A stretch of DNA of 11,222 nucleotides from Streptomyces katrae (GCF_000966975.1 NZ_JZWV01000094.1:1-11222), one strand, 5' to 3'. Shown: positions 1 to 7,444, counted from the stretch's first letter. The notes: generated by a model from the letters alone, not told the origin. Numbers and translations are program-made.

Positions 1-60
1 GGCCCCCCCCCGGGGGGGGGGGACCCCCCCCGCCGTCCTCTAGCGGTTACCGAGCGGAGC
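1..60 (-). terminator. G/C homopolymer block downstream of ppa, possible terminator
   Basis: The sequence is C9 (3-11), G11 (12-22), A (23), C8 (24-31), starting about 30 bases past the ppa stop codon. G12-19 can pair with C24-31 around a GGGA loop, giving an 8-bp all-GC hairpin that could end ppa transcription. There is no T tract, as is usual for Streptomyces terminators. Runs of 8-11 identical bases at the window edge are also where base counts are least reliable. Bases 32-60 show nothing recognisable. Confidence 0.35.
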
Positions 61-555
61 TCAGTGGTGGCCGCCCTGGGCCTCCAGGCGCTTGAACGAG
101 GCCTCGATCTCGGCCTCGGCCTCGGCGCGGCCCACCCAGTTGGCGCCCTCGACCGACTTGCCCGGCTCCAGGTCCTTGTAGACCTCGAAGAAGTGCTGGA
201 TCTCCAGGCGGTCGAACTCCGAGATGTGGTGGATGTCGCGCAGGTGCTCGACACGCGGGTCGGAGGCCGGGACGCACAGCAGCTTGGCGTCGCCGCCCGC
301 CTCGTCGGTCATGTTGAACATGCCGATCGCGCGGCACTTGATCAGGCAGCCCGGGAACGTCGGCTCGTCCAGGATGACGAGCGCGTCCAGCGGGTCGCCG
401 TCCTCGCCGAGGGTGTTCTCGACGAAGCCGTAGTCCGTCGGGTAGCTGGTCGAGGTGAAGAGGCGACGGTCCAGACGGATCCGGCCGGTCTCGTGGTCCA
501 CCTCGTACTTGTTCCGCGAACCCTTGGGGATCTCGATGGTGACGTCGAACTCCAC
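61..555 (-). CDS. ppa: inorganic pyrophosphatase (family I)
   Basis: Cytoplasmic enzyme that hydrolyses pyrophosphate to two phosphates with Mg2+, pulling biosynthetic reactions forward. The 164-residue product has the family I signature: a metal-binding DGDPLDA at residues 52-58, the N-terminal [10 protein letters not shown] segment (9-18), the SYPTDYGF block (37-44), and a DIHH...FF...YKDLEPGK region (107-133) with the conserved KDLE turn. Length suits bacterial hexameric PPases. The chosen start is GTG at 555-553, because GGAGGAG lies six bases upstream and the protein then begins at the conserved [11 protein letters not shown]. An in-frame ATG at 570 would add five residues, but its GGAG lies inside a 9-bp hairpin; a longer reading from 666 is unlikely. 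The gene is divergent from dacB, the same neighbour pair as in M. tuberculosis. Identity is near certain; only the exact start is open. Confidence 0.96.
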   Translation of the reverse strand: MEFDVTIEIPKGSRNKYEVDHETGRIRLDRRLFTSTSYPTDYGFVENTLGEDGDPLDALVILDEPTFPGCLIKCRAIGMFNMTDEAGGDAKLLCVPASDPRVEHLRDIHHISEFDRLEIQHFFEVYKDLEPGKSVEGANWVGRAEAEAEIEASFKRLEAQGGHH

Positions 556-574
556 GTCCTGCTCCTCCATGATC

Positions 575-597
575 AGCTCCGGCCCTGTGCCGGAGCT
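575..597 (-). promoter_or_regulatory. hairpin in the ppa leader
   Basis: A perfect 9-bp inverted repeat (575-583 paired with 589-597) with a 5-base loop sits just upstream of ppa. In the ppa mRNA it would fold 19 bases before the GTG start and would bury the only Shine-Dalgarno-like GGAG serving the alternative ATG at 570, leaving GGAGGAG at 563-569 free. It could be a translational control hairpin, an operator, or an mRNA-stabilising stem. The function is inferred; the pairing is seen directly. Confidence 0.4.
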
Positions 598-698
598 TGA
601 CTGCTCCGAGATGGCTTTCTGTTCAAAAGCGTGCGCGTCCGGCCCATCCCTGGGGTGGGGTGCCATGCTCGCGGCAAGACGCAGTGGTTAAGTGTCCC

Positions 699-714
699 TC
701 ACGCATATGTGTGA
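699..714. promoter_or_regulatory. 16-bp palindrome between ppa and dacB
   Basis: TCACGCATATGTGTGA is a palindrome with one mismatched base pair, TCAC-N-CATATG-N-GTGA. It lies in the AT-richer part of the ppa/dacB divergent region, 22 bases before the dacB start chosen here. The CATATG centre could overlap a -10 region and the flanks could bind a dimeric regulator. I cannot name a regulator. If dacB in fact started at GTG 692 or ATG 707, this element would be inside or at the edge of the coding region. Confidence 0.3.
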
Positions 715-736
715 TCGCGAAAGGGGCTGGTCCGAG

Positions 737-2149
737 GTGCCATTGGTCAAGACGTGGCAGCTCATCGCGGGGGCGGCCGTCGCCGGCCTCGCCCTGTCGG
801 CGGTGGCCGTTTCGGCCGCCGGTCCTTGGGACTCCGGCCAGCGTAAGGCCGAGCGGGACAGGGCCGCCTCCTGGAGCCGGACGGGTGGCGCAGATCACGC
901 GGCCGGATCCCCACCGCAGGCCGCGCCGAGCGCCCCCGGCGTCCTCCAGGGCATCGCCCCGCGCCCCGCGGACGCCCCCTCCGCCGCCCTCACCGCGGCG
1001 CTCGGGCCCCTGCTCGCCGACCCCGCGCTCGGGACCGTCCGCGGCGCGGCCGTGGTCGACGCCGTCACCGGCGCGGTCCTCTACGAGTCCGGTTCGGCCG
1101 AGCCCATGACCCCCGCCTCCACCGTCAAGATCGCCACCGCGAGCGCCGCCCTGGCCGCCCTCGGCCCCGAACACCGGATCCGCACCACCGTGACCCCCGG
1201 CCCCGGCCCCGGCCAGATCGTCCTGGTCGGCGGCGGAGACCCCTCCCTCACCGCCAAGAAGAAGAGCCCGGCCGGCTCCGGCGGCAGCCTCGTGGCCCTC
1301 GCCGCCGACACCGCCCAGGCCCTCAAGGCCGCCGGCACCGACACCGTCACCCTCGGCTACGACGACACCCTCTACTCGGGCCCCGTCCGCCACCCCATCG
1401 GCCGCAACGACAACCTGGCCCCCGTCACCGCCCTCACCGCCGACGAGGCCCGCCCCGACGACTCCACCGCCGGCCCCGTCGAACGCGGCGAGGACCCCTC
1501 CAAGGACACCGCCCGCTCCTTCGCCGCCCTCCTGCGCGACCGGGGCATCAAGGTCAACGGCGAACCCGCCCCCGCCAAGCCCGCCCCCGACGCCCGCCCG
1601 CTGGCCACCACCCTCTCCACCCCCCTCGCCGGACTCGTCGAGCGGATGCTGACCAACAGCGACAACGACATCGCCGAGGCCCTCGCCCGCCAGACCGCCC
1701 TCGCCTCCGGCAAGCCCGCGAGCTTCGAAGGCGCCGAACAGGCCGTCACCCAGCGCCTCGGCTCCCTCGGCGTCGACCTCACCGGCTCCCGCTTCGCCGA
1801 CGGCAGCGGCCTCAACCGGGCCGACAAGGTCAGCGCCCGCCTCCTGACGGGCCTCCTCGCCAAGGCCGCCGACCCCCAGCACCCGGAGCTGCGGCCCGTC
1901 CTCACCGGACTGCCCGTCGCCGGCTTCACCGGCACCCTGCGCACCCGCAACGCCGGCACCTCCCCCGCCGCCGGCCTGCTCCGGGCCAAGACGGGCACCC
2001 TGACCGGTGTGAACTCCCTCGCCGGCACCGTCGTCGCCCCGTCCGGACGGCTCCTGGCCTTCGCCTTCCTCACCGCGAACGCCGCCGACGGCTCCGCCGC
2101 CGAGAAGGGCCTCGACAAACTCGCCGCAGCCGTCGCCACCACCCCCTGA
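737..2149 (+). CDS. dacB: D-alanyl-D-alanine carboxypeptidase/endopeptidase, PBP4 (DacB) type
   Basis: Extracytoplasmic class C low-molecular-weight penicillin-binding protein that trims D-alanine or cleaves cross-links in peptidoglycan. The 470-residue reading has a basic/hydrophobic N-terminal signal or anchor (about residues 5-28, KTWQLIAGAAVAGLALSAVA) and then a Pro/Ala-rich linker. The catalytic motifs come in PBP4 order: SxxK as STVK at 128-131, SxN as SDN at 308-310, and KTG at 418-420. The wide gap between SxxK and SxN is characteristic of PBP4-type enzymes, which carry extra domains there. Start choice: GTG 737 has AAAGGGG about ten bases upstream and places the signal peptide close to the N-terminus. 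GTG 692 and ATG 707 are alternatives adding 15 or 10 residues. It is divergent from ppa and followed 58 bases later by the metalloprotease gene. Function is well supported; the start is less so. Confidence 0.92.
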   Translation: MPLVKTWQLIAGAAVAGLALSAVAVSAAGPWDSGQRKAERDRAASWSRTGGADHAAGSPPQAAPSAPGVLQGIAPRPADAPSAALTAALGPLLADPALGTVRGAAVVDAVTGAVLYESGSAEPMTPASTVKIATASAALAALGPEHRIRTTVTPGPGPGQIVLVGGGDPSLTAKKKSPAGSGGSLVALAADTAQALKAAGTDTVTLGYDDTLYSGPVRHPIGRNDNLAPVTALTADEARPDDSTAGPVERGEDPSKDTARSFAALLRDRGIKVNGEPAPAKPAPDARPLATTLSTPLAGLVERMLTNSDNDIAEALARQTALASGKPASFEGAEQAVTQRLGSLGVDLTGSRFADGSGLNRADKVSARLLTGLLAKAADPQHPELRPVLTGLPVAGFTGTLRTRNAGTSPAAGLLRAKTGTLTGVNSLAGTVVAPSGRLLAFAFLTANAADGSAAEKGLDKLAAAVATTP

Positions 2150-2152
2150 TCC

Positions 2153-2184
2153 GCCGGACACCCCCTGGGGGGCTCCGCCGCGGC
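2153..2184 (+). terminator. weak GC-rich inverted repeat after dacB
   Basis: Just after the dacB stop, CGGA and TCCG arms flank an inner CCCC/GGGG pairing, making an interrupted GC hairpin. It may weakly terminate dacB transcription or simply be GC-rich spacer. There is no T tract. Confidence 0.2.
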
Positions 2185-2195
2185 GCAGGTCCACG

Positions 2196-2201
2196 TACCG
2201 T
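2196..2201 (+). promoter_or_regulatory. possible -10 element for a leaderless mRNA
   Basis: TACCGT sits at -12 to -7 relative to the ATG at 2208, exactly where a -10 hexamer would be if transcription began at the start codon. No Shine-Dalgarno sequence lies before that ATG, which fits leaderless translation, common in actinobacteria. I see no convincing -35 hexamer. An alternative start, ATG 2232, also lacks a well-placed ribosome-binding site. Confidence 0.3.
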
Positions 2202-2207
2202 TGACGC

Positions 2208-3357
2208 ATGACGAGCATCGGTGGTGCGGAGATGGTCGACTGGAACCTCGCGGTGGCGACCGCGACCCGGCTCGTACGGCCGGGTCCGGACGTCAGCCGC
2301 GACGGGGCCCGGGCCGTGGTGGCGGAACTCCGCCGGCACGCCAGGACCTCCGAGGAGCACGTGCGCGCGTTCACCCGGATGATGCCCGAGGGCACCCCCC
2401 TCCCCGACACTCCCGTCCTCGTCGTCGACCGGGCCGGCTGGGTCCGGGCCAACGTCGCGGGCTTCCGCGAACTGCTCGGCCCGCTCCTCGCCAAGATGCA
2501 GGACCGCCGCGGCGGCGCCCCCGCCGGCGCCGTCCTCGGGGCCGTCGGCGGCAAGGTCACCGGCGTCGAGCTCGGCATGCTGCTCAGCTTCCTGGCCTCC
2601 CGCGTCCTCGGCCAGTACGAGACCTTCGCCCCCGTCGCAACCGACCTCCCCGGCAACCCCGCCACCGGCGGCCGGCTGCTGCTCGTCGCACCCAACATCG
2701 TCCACGTCGAGCGCGAGCTGGAGGTCAGCCCCCACGACTTCCGCCTCTGGGTCTGCCTCCACGAGGAGACCCACCGCACCCAGTTCACCGCCGTCCCGTG
2801 GCTGCGCGCCCACCTGGAGGGCGAGATCCAGGCCTTCCTCGGCGCCACCGAGATCGAGCCGGGAGCCCTCCTGGAACGGCTGCGCGAGGCCGTCCAGTCC
2901 TTCGCCGGTGCCCGCCCCGACGGCGAGCGCGGAGACGAGGCCCACTCCTTCGTGGAACTCGTCCAGACCCCCGAACAGCGCGAGGTCCTCGGCCGGCTCA
3001 CCGCCGTCATGTCCCTGCTGGAGGGCCACGCCGACTTCGTCATGGACGGGGTCGGCCCCGAGGTGGTCCCCACCGTCGCCGAGATCCGCGAGAAGTTCCA
3101 GCAGCGCCGCGCCACCGGCGCCGGCCGCCTGGACGCCGCCCTGCGCAAGCAAGCTGCTCGGCCTCGACGCCAAGCTCCGCCAGTACCGCGACGGCGAGCG
3201 GTTCGTACGCGCCGTCGTCGGCGAGGTCGGGATGGACGGCTTCAACCGCGTCTGGACCTCTCCCAACACGCTGCCGACCAAGTCGGAGATCGCCAAGCCC
3301 GCGGACTGGGTGGCGCGCGTGCACCGCAGGGGGAGCGCGGGGCGCGAAGAGGGGTGA
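2208..3357 (+). pseudogene. zincin-type metalloprotease (DUF2342, F420-associated family), broken by frameshift
   Basis: This belongs to the actinobacterial zinc metalloprotease-like family once annotated as 'coenzyme F420 biosynthesis associated' (DUF2342/Zincin_2); its substrate is unknown. The HExxH zinc motif is HEETH at residues 185-189, in WVCLHEETHRTQF. A later conserved LLEGHADFVMDGVG block (271-284) probably supplies the third ligand. Reading breaks after Lys314, where CAAG occurs twice in tandem (3146-3149 and 3150-3153). Removing one copy restores family-like sequence, ALRKLLGLDAKLRQYRDG and onward to a TGA at 3355-3357, for 381 residues. As sequenced, the frame runs instead into an Arg-rich tail ending at TAA 3369-3371 (387 residues), losing about 67 native C-terminal residues. 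The catalytic region precedes the break, so a partly active protein is conceivable. It may be a true mutation or a sequencing error. The dacB-metalloprotease-tilS-hpt order matches M. tuberculosis Rv3627c-Rv3624c. Confidence 0.85.
3150..3153 (+). repeat. CAAG tandem duplication causing the frameshift
   Basis: CAAG at 3146-3149 is followed directly by a second CAAG. The second copy adds four bases and shifts the metalloprotease frame by +1. Protein similarity to the family is continuous on both sides once four bases are removed, which locates the lesion here within a few bases. Confidence 0.75.
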
Positions 3358-3373
3358 CTCGGGAGGCGTAAAC

Positions 3374-3418
3374 ATGTCCCACTGGGGGAAGCAGCATCAC
3401 CCTTCCGAGGGACCGTGA
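3374..3418 (+). CDS. possible 14-residue leader peptide upstream of tilS
   Basis: A short reading frame, ATG to TGA, encodes MSHWGKQHHPSEGP. It has a strong ribosome-binding site, GGGAGG seven bases before the ATG, better than that of most full genes here. It starts 16 bases after the restored metalloprotease stop, and 3 bases after the TAA of the shifted frame, so it could be coupled to that gene. It ends 130 bases before tilS. A 6-bp pairing (3400-3405 with 3425-3430) spans its end and the next few bases. With three His and one Trp it is not a classic amino-acid attenuator. It may be a leader peptide, a small protein or chance; I recognise no family. Confidence 0.35.
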   Translation: MSHWGKQHHPSEGP

Positions 3419-3548
3419 GGCGTCGAAGGGCGTGCGATGCTCGGGGAACGGCTCGCTTCTGTCACCATCAACGCACTCTGAGTGACCACCCCGCGCGAGC
3501 AACACCCCGAAGCCTCCGAGCATCCGAACTCCACGAAGGGCACCGGAC
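3419..3548 (+). other. tilS upstream spacer
   Basis: A 130-base non-coding stretch, somewhat less GC-rich than its surroundings around 3460-3550. It probably contains the tilS promoter, but I see no clear -35/-10 pair. A GAAGG about nine bases before the tilS ATG is the likely ribosome-binding site. Confidence 0.4.
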
Positions 3549-4574
3549 ATGGGTCCCCATCCTGCGGTCGCGGCGATACGCCTGGCGGTCCGCCGCGTAC
3601 TCCACGACGTCCTCACCGACCTGACCGACCCCGCAGACCGCGCGGCCGCCACCCCGCCGCTCGTCCTCGTCGCCTGCTCCGGCGGCGCCGACTCCATGGC
3701 GCTCGCCTCCGCCCTGGCCTTCGAAGCCCCCAAGCTCGGCATCCGGGCCGGTGGCATCACCATCGACCACGGCCTCCAGCCCGGCTCCGACCTGCGCGCC
3801 GCGGAGGTCGTCAACCGCATGACCGCGCTCCGCCTCGACCCGGTGGAGTCCGTCGCCGTGCGCGTCGGCCGCGACGGCGGACCCGAGGCCGCCGCCCGCG
3901 ACGCCCGCTACGCCGCCCTCGACGAGGCCGCCGACCGGCTCGGCGCCGCCGCCGTGCTGCTCGGCCACACCCGCGACGACCAGGCGGAAACCGTCCTGCT
4001 GGGCCTCGCCCGCGGCTCCGGCATCCGCTCGCTGTCCGGCATGGCCGAAGTCTCCGGAGGCCCCGGCCGCACCAGGCGCTACCGCCGCCCCTTCCTCCAC
4101 ATCGACCGGCAGACCGCCCGCAAGGCCTGCATGGTGCAGTCCCTCCCCGTCTGGGACGACCCGCACAACATCGACCCCGCCTACACCCGCTCCCGGCTGC
4201 GCCACGAGGGGCTGCCCGCCCTCGAGAAGGCACTCGGCAAGGGGGTCGTGGAGGCACTCGCCCGCACCGCCCAGCTCTCCCGCGACGACGCCGACGCCCT
4301 CGACGCCTGGGCCGCCGACGCCGAGGCCGGCGTACGCGACGCGGACGGCCGCCTGGAGTGCGCCAAGCTGTACGCCCTGCCGCCCGCCGTCCGCCGCCGG
4401 GTGCTGCGCCGCGCCGTGGTCGCGGCGGGCTCCCCCGCCGGCTCCCTCTTCGCCCGGCACATCGAGGAAGTCGACCGGCTCATCACCGGATGGCGCGGCC
4501 AGGGAGCCATCAACCTGCCCGGCCGCGTCGAGGCCCAGCGGCAGGGTGGCAGACTTGTCATCCGGCAGGGCTGA
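3549..4574 (+). CDS. tilS: tRNA(Ile)-lysidine synthase
   Basis: ATP-dependent enzyme that attaches lysine to C34 of the CAU-anticodon tRNA-Ile, making it decode AUA as isoleucine; cytoplasmic and normally essential. The 341-residue product has the N-type ATP-pyrophosphatase P-loop SGGADS at 44-49, a DHGL motif (73-76), [10 protein letters not shown] at 139-148, and the downstream RRPFL...[18 protein letters not shown] block typical of TilS. The length fits the short actinobacterial form, which lacks the full C-terminal domains of E. coli TilS. ATG 3549 has GAAGG about nine bases upstream. The gene is followed 66 bases later by hpt in the same direction, a pairing conserved in many bacteria (tilS-hpt-ftsH), so the two are probably co-transcribed. 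Confidence 0.95.
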   Translation: MGPHPAVAAIRLAVRRVLHDVLTDLTDPADRAAATPPLVLVACSGGADSMALASALAFEAPKLGIRAGGITIDHGLQPGSDLRAAEVVNRMTALRLDPVESVAVRVGRDGGPEAAARDARYAALDEAADRLGAAAVLLGHTRDDQAETVLLGLARGSGIRSLSGMAEVSGGPGRTRRYRRPFLHIDRQTARKACMVQSLPVWDDPHNIDPAYTRSRLRHEGLPALEKALGKGVVEALARTAQLSRDDADALDAWAADAEAGVRDADGRLECAKLYALPPAVRRRVLRRAVVAAGSPAGSLFARHIEEVDRLITGWRGQGAINLPGRVEAQRQGGRLVIRQG

Positions 4575-4598
4575 TTGGTGCTGAAACACGGCTGAGTC

Positions 4599-4619
4599 CT
4601 CCGGGGACACCCTCCGGAG
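4599..4619 (+). other. small inverted repeat between tilS and hpt
   Basis: CTCCGG (4599-4604) and CCGGAG (4614-4619) form a 6-bp stem with a 9-base loop in the tilS-hpt spacer. It lacks terminator features such as a T tract or long stem, so it more likely affects mRNA processing or hpt translation, or is incidental. Confidence 0.2.
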
Positions 4620-4640
4620 CCCCGGCCGACAACGAAAGTG

Positions 4641-5201
4641 ATGCGGGTGGACGAGAAGGACATGGGCAACGACCTCCAGTCGGTGCTCATCACCAAGGAA
4701 GAGATCGACGCGAAGCTGGCCGAGCTGGCCGCGAAGATCGACGCGGAGTACGCGGGCAAGGACCTGCTCATCGTCGGTGTCCTCAAGGGCGCCGTGATGG
4801 TGATGGCGGACCTGGCGCGCGCCTTGTCCACCCCGCTCACCATGGACTGGATGGCGGTGTCCTCGTACGGCGCCGGAACCCAGTCCTCGGGCGTGGTGCG
4901 GATCCTCAAGGACCTGGACACCGACATCAAGGACAAGCACGTCCTGATCGTCGAGGACATCATCGACTCCGGCCTGACCCTGTCCTGGCTGCTGTCGAAC
5001 CTGGGCTCCCGCCAGCCGGCCTCCCTCAAGGTCGTCACGCTGCTGCGCAAGCCCGAGGCCGCCAAGGTCGCCATCGACGTCGAGTGGGTCGGCTTCGACA
5101 TCCCGAACGAGTTCGTCGTCGGCTACGGCCTCGACTACGCGGAGAAGTACCGCAACCTGCCGTTCGTCGGGACGCTCGCCCCGCACGTCTACGGCGGCTG
5201 A
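4641..5201 (+). CDS. hpt: hypoxanthine phosphoribosyltransferase
   Basis: Purine salvage enzyme that joins hypoxanthine (often also guanine) to PRPP to give IMP or GMP in the cytoplasm. The 186-residue product has the type I PRTase signature [10 protein letters not shown] at 104-113, which binds PRPP, the GVLKGA loop (46-51), the SSYG flexible-loop segment (74-77), and a C-terminal [23 protein letters not shown] region that holds the purine. The ATG at 4641 has GAAAG just upstream; GTG 4638 would add one residue and ATG 4662 would remove seven. It lies 66 bases after tilS and is closed by a strong terminator at 5220-5248, so tilS-hpt forms one unit. IMP/GMP output feeds the GTP pool used by folE downstream, though that link is only by pathway. 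Confidence 0.95.
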   Translation: MRVDEKDMGNDLQSVLITKEEIDAKLAELAAKIDAEYAGKDLLIVGVLKGAVMVMADLARALSTPLTMDWMAVSSYGAGTQSSGVVRILKDLDTDIKDKHVLIVEDIIDSGLTLSWLLSNLGSRQPASLKVVTLLRKPEAAKVAIDVEWVGFDIPNEFVVGYGLDYAEKYRNLPFVGTLAPHVYGG

Positions 5202-5219
5202 ACCCCGTTCGTCACCGCG

Positions 5220-5248
5220 ATCGCCCCCGGGGGGAACCCGGGGGCGAT
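5220..5248 (+). terminator. hpt transcription terminator
   Basis: A perfect 12-bp stem (5220-5231 with 5237-5248) closes a GGGAA loop, starting 18 bases past the hpt stop codon. It is very GC-rich and has no T tract, the common Streptomyces form. It separates the tilS-hpt unit from ftsH. Confidence 0.8.
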
Positions 5249-5284
5249 TCCCGCCGTTGGAGGAGAAGGCGGGTCTGTCGGCCG

Positions 5285-5370
5285 TCCCACGGGGCGCCGG
5301 GTGACAATACAGAGGTACATTCCGAAGAACAGTCTTTACTCACAGCAGCATTTACCTACGGGCAGGAGGG
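5285..5370 (+). promoter_or_regulatory. probable ftsH promoter and leader region
   Basis: This is one of the few AT-rich stretches in the window, between the hpt terminator and ftsH, and must hold the ftsH promoter. Candidate -10-like sequences are GACAAT (5303-5308) and TACATT (5316-5321), but neither has a convincing -35 at 16-18 bases. I see no HspR or CIRCE-type inverted repeat. An AGGAGGG ribosome-binding sequence ends at 5370. Confidence 0.4.
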
Positions 5371-5405
5371 ACGGGGTGCCCGGCACCCCGTATGGATGGA
5401 CGTGA
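5301..5405 (+). CDS. possible 34-codon upstream ORF overlapping the ftsH start
   Basis: A frame opens with GTG at 5301 and closes with TGA at 5403-5405, ten bases into ftsH but in another frame, an arrangement seen in translationally coupled leaders. It includes a TTA leucine codon (5352-5354), which is rare in Streptomyces and read by the bldA tRNA. Its ribosome-binding site is weak (GGGG about seven bases upstream) and its codon use is unlike real genes, so it may be only AT-rich leader sequence. No homology recognised. Confidence 0.15.
   Translation: MTIQRYIPKNSLYSQQHLPTGRRDGVPGTPYGWT
5371..5391 (+). promoter_or_regulatory. hairpin between the ftsH ribosome-binding site and start codon
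   Basis: Bases 5371-5378 (ACGGGGTG) pair with 5384-5391 (CACCCCGT) in a perfect 8-bp stem with a CCCGG loop. It lies exactly between AGGAGGG (5364-5370) and the ftsH ATG (5396). Linear spacing is 25 bases, too long for normal initiation; with the hairpin folded only four unpaired bases remain, bringing the site near the start. A role in setting or controlling FtsH translation is inferred. Confidence 0.45.
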
Positions 5406-7429
5406 AGCGATACTTCCGTGGGCCGGTCATGTGGATCGTGCTGGCCGTCCTCGCCGTGGTCGTGTTGATGAACGTCGTCGGCTCCGGCGGCGGCTACAAG
5501 TCGGTGGAGACCAGCGAGGTCATCAAGGCGATCAACAGTGGCCAGGTCGACAGCGCCAAGCTGACCACCGGCGACAGCCAGATGATCAAGATCGAGCTGA
5601 AGAAGGGCCAGAAGCTCGGCAACAACAGCGGCACCAAGTTCCAGGCCAACTACATCGGGGACCAGGGCGTCCAGCTCGCCCAGAACCTCCAGACCAAGTA
5701 CGAAGCCGGTCAGATCCCGGACGGCTACTCCGTCACGCCGGACAAGACCAGCCCGTTCCTGAGCGTGCTGCTCTCGCTCCTGCCCTTCGTCCTCATCGTC
5801 GTCGTCTTCCTGTTCCTGATGAACCAGATGCAGGGCGGCGGCTCCCGGGTCATGAACTTCGGCAAGTCCAAGGCCAAGCTCATCACCAAGGACACCCCGA
5901 AGACGACGTTCGCCGACGTCGCGGGCTCGGACGAGGCCGTCGAGGAACTCCACGAGATCAAGGAGTTCCTCCAGGAGCCGGCGAAGTTCCAGGCCGTCGG
6001 CGCCAAGATCCCCAAGGGCGTGCTGCTCTACGGCCCGCCCGGAACCGGCAAGACCCTGCTCGCGCGCGCCGTCGCGGGCGAGGCCGGCGTGCCGTTCTAC
6101 TCGATCTCCGGTTCCGACTTCGTCGAGATGTTCGTCGGTGTCGGTGCCTCCCGTGTCCGTGACCTGTTCGAGCAGGCCAAGGCGAACGCCCCGGCGATCG
6201 TCTTCGTCGACGAGATCGACGCCGTCGGCCGGCACCGCGGCGCCGGCCTCGGCGGCGGCCACGACGAGCGCGAGCAGACCCTCAACCAGCTGCTCGTCGA
6301 GATGGACGGCTTCGACGTGAAGGGCGGCGTCATCCTGATCGCCGCCACGAACCGCCCCGACATCCTCGACCCGGCGCTGCTGCGCCCGGGCCGCTTCGAC
6401 CGCCAGATCGCGGTCGACCGGCCGGACATGCAGGGCCGTCTGGAGATCCTCAAGGTCCACCAGAAGGGCAAGCCGGTCGCACCGGACGTCGACCTCTCGG
6501 CCGTCGCCCGCCGCACCCCCGGCTTCACGGGTGCCGATCTGTCCAACGTCCTGAACGAGGCCGCGCTCCTCACGGCCCGGTCGGACAAGAAGCTGATCGA
6601 CAACCAGATGCTGGACGAGGCGATCGACCGCGTCGTGGCGGGCCCGCAGAAGCGGACCCGGATCATGTCCGACAAGGAGAAGAAGATCACCGCGTACCAC
6701 GAGGGCGGACACGCCCTGGTCGCGGCGGCCTCCCCGAACTCCGACCCGGTACACAAGATCACGATCCTGTCCCGCGGCCGGGCCCTGGGCTACACCATGG
6801 TCCTGCCCGACGAGGACAAGTACTCGACCACCCGCAACGAGATGCTCGACCAGCTCGCGTACATGCTGGGCGGGCGCGCGGCCGAGGAACTGGTCTTCCA
6901 CGACCCGACCACGGGCGCCGCGAACGACATCGAGAAGGCCACGGCGACGGCCCGCGCGATGGTCACCCAGTACGGCATGACCGAGCGCCTCGGCGCGATC
7001 AAGTTCGGCGGGGACAACACCGAGCCGTTCCTGGGCCGCGAGATGTCGCACCCGCGGGACTACTCGGAAGAGGTCGCGGCGCTGGTCGACGAAGAGGTCA
7101 AGAAGCTCATCGAGACCGCGCACAACGAGGCCTGGGAGATCCTGGTCGAGAACCGGGACGTCCTGGACAACCTGGTGCTCGCCCTCCTGGAGAAGGAGAC
7201 CCTGGGGAAGGAGGAGATCGCCGAGATCTTCTCCACGATCGTGAAGCGCCCGGCCCGCCCGGCGTGGACCGGCTCGTCCCGCCGTACCCCCTCCACCCGT
7301 CCGCCGGTGCTCTCTCCCAAGGAGCTCCAGCTGACGAACGCCGCCAACGGCACCTCGGCCTCGGCCCAGACCGCCGTATCGGTCGAGAAGTCCCCGGAGT
7401 CCTCCCAGGAGGACCGCCCGGAGGCCTGA
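5396..7429 (+). CDS. ftsH: ATP-dependent zinc metalloprotease FtsH
   Basis: Membrane-anchored AAA+ protease that extracts and degrades damaged membrane and short-lived cytosolic proteins; works as a hexamer. The 677-residue product has TM1 at about 10-28, an extracytoplasmic domain (29-120), TM2 at about 121-142, and a cytosolic AAA module with Walker A GPPGTGKT (213-220), Walker B VFVDEID (269-275) and second region of homology (318-337; arginine fingers R330/R333). The protease domain has HEGGH at 435-439 and the third zinc ligand D511 in ANDIEKAT. A disordered Pro/Ser-rich tail after about residue 620 ends in acidic residues. The ATG at 5396 gives the [13 protein letters not shown] beginning seen in Streptomyces FtsH; no other in-frame start is well placed. 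It stands between two strong terminators, so it is probably monocistronic. Its order before folE is conserved in M. tuberculosis (Rv3610c-Rv3609c). Confidence 0.97.
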   Translation: MDVKRYFRGPVMWIVLAVLAVVVLMNVVGSGGGYKSVETSEVIKAINSGQVDSAKLTTGDSQMIKIELKKGQKLGNNSGTKFQANYIGDQGVQLAQNLQTKYEAGQIPDGYSVTPDKTSPFLSVLLSLLPFVLIVVVFLFLMNQMQGGGSRVMNFGKSKAKLITKDTPKTTFADVAGSDEAVEELHEIKEFLQEPAKFQAVGAKIPKGVLLYGPPGTGKTLLARAVAGEAGVPFYSISGSDFVEMFVGVGASRVRDLFEQAKANAPAIVFVDEIDAVGRHRGAGLGGGHDEREQTLNQLLVEMDGFDVKGGVILIAATNRPDILDPALLRPGRFDRQIAVDRPDMQGRLEILKVHQKGKPVAPDVDLSAVARRTPGFTGADLSNVLNEAALLTARSDKKLIDNQMLDEAIDRVVAGPQKRTRIMSDKEKKITAYHEGGHALVAAASPNSDPVHKITILSRGRALGYTMVLPDEDKYSTTRNEMLDQLAYMLGGRAAEELVFHDPTTGAANDIEKATATARAMVTQYGMTERLGAIKFGGDNTEPFLGREMSHPRDYSEEVAALVDEEVKKLIETAHNEAWEILVENRDVLDNLVLALLEKETLGKEEIAEIFSTIVKRPARPAWTGSSRRTPSTRPPVLSPKELQLTNAANGTSASAQTAVSVEKSPESSQEDRPEA

Positions 7430-7444
7430 CCGGCCCGGAATGGA

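Noticed and set aside
623..3296. Long minus-strand frames opposite dacB and the metalloprotease gene
   Set aside because: They are Gly/Ala/Arg-rich with no recognisable domain, and lie opposite genes with catalytic motifs; GC-rich antisense shadows.
5257..5275. GGAGGAG sequence after the hpt terminator, as a ribosome-binding site of a small gene
   Set aside because: No ATG, GTG or TTG lies at suitable spacing downstream.
5285..5370. Heat-shock operator (HspR or CIRCE type) for ftsH
   Set aside because: I found no CTTGAGT/ACTCAAG or TTAGCACTC-type inverted repeat there.
3482..5395. A very long open frame in phase with ftsH that runs back across tilS and hpt
   Set aside because: Upstream of 5396 it reads Arg/Pro/Gly-rich out-of-frame sequence over two well-identified genes, the usual effect of high GC. 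FtsH family similarity begins at MDVKRYF.
3468..7123. Long minus-strand frames opposite tilS, hpt and ftsH
   Set aside because: Low-complexity composition rich in Val, Gly, Asp and Arg with no motifs; the plus-strand genes explain the region fully.
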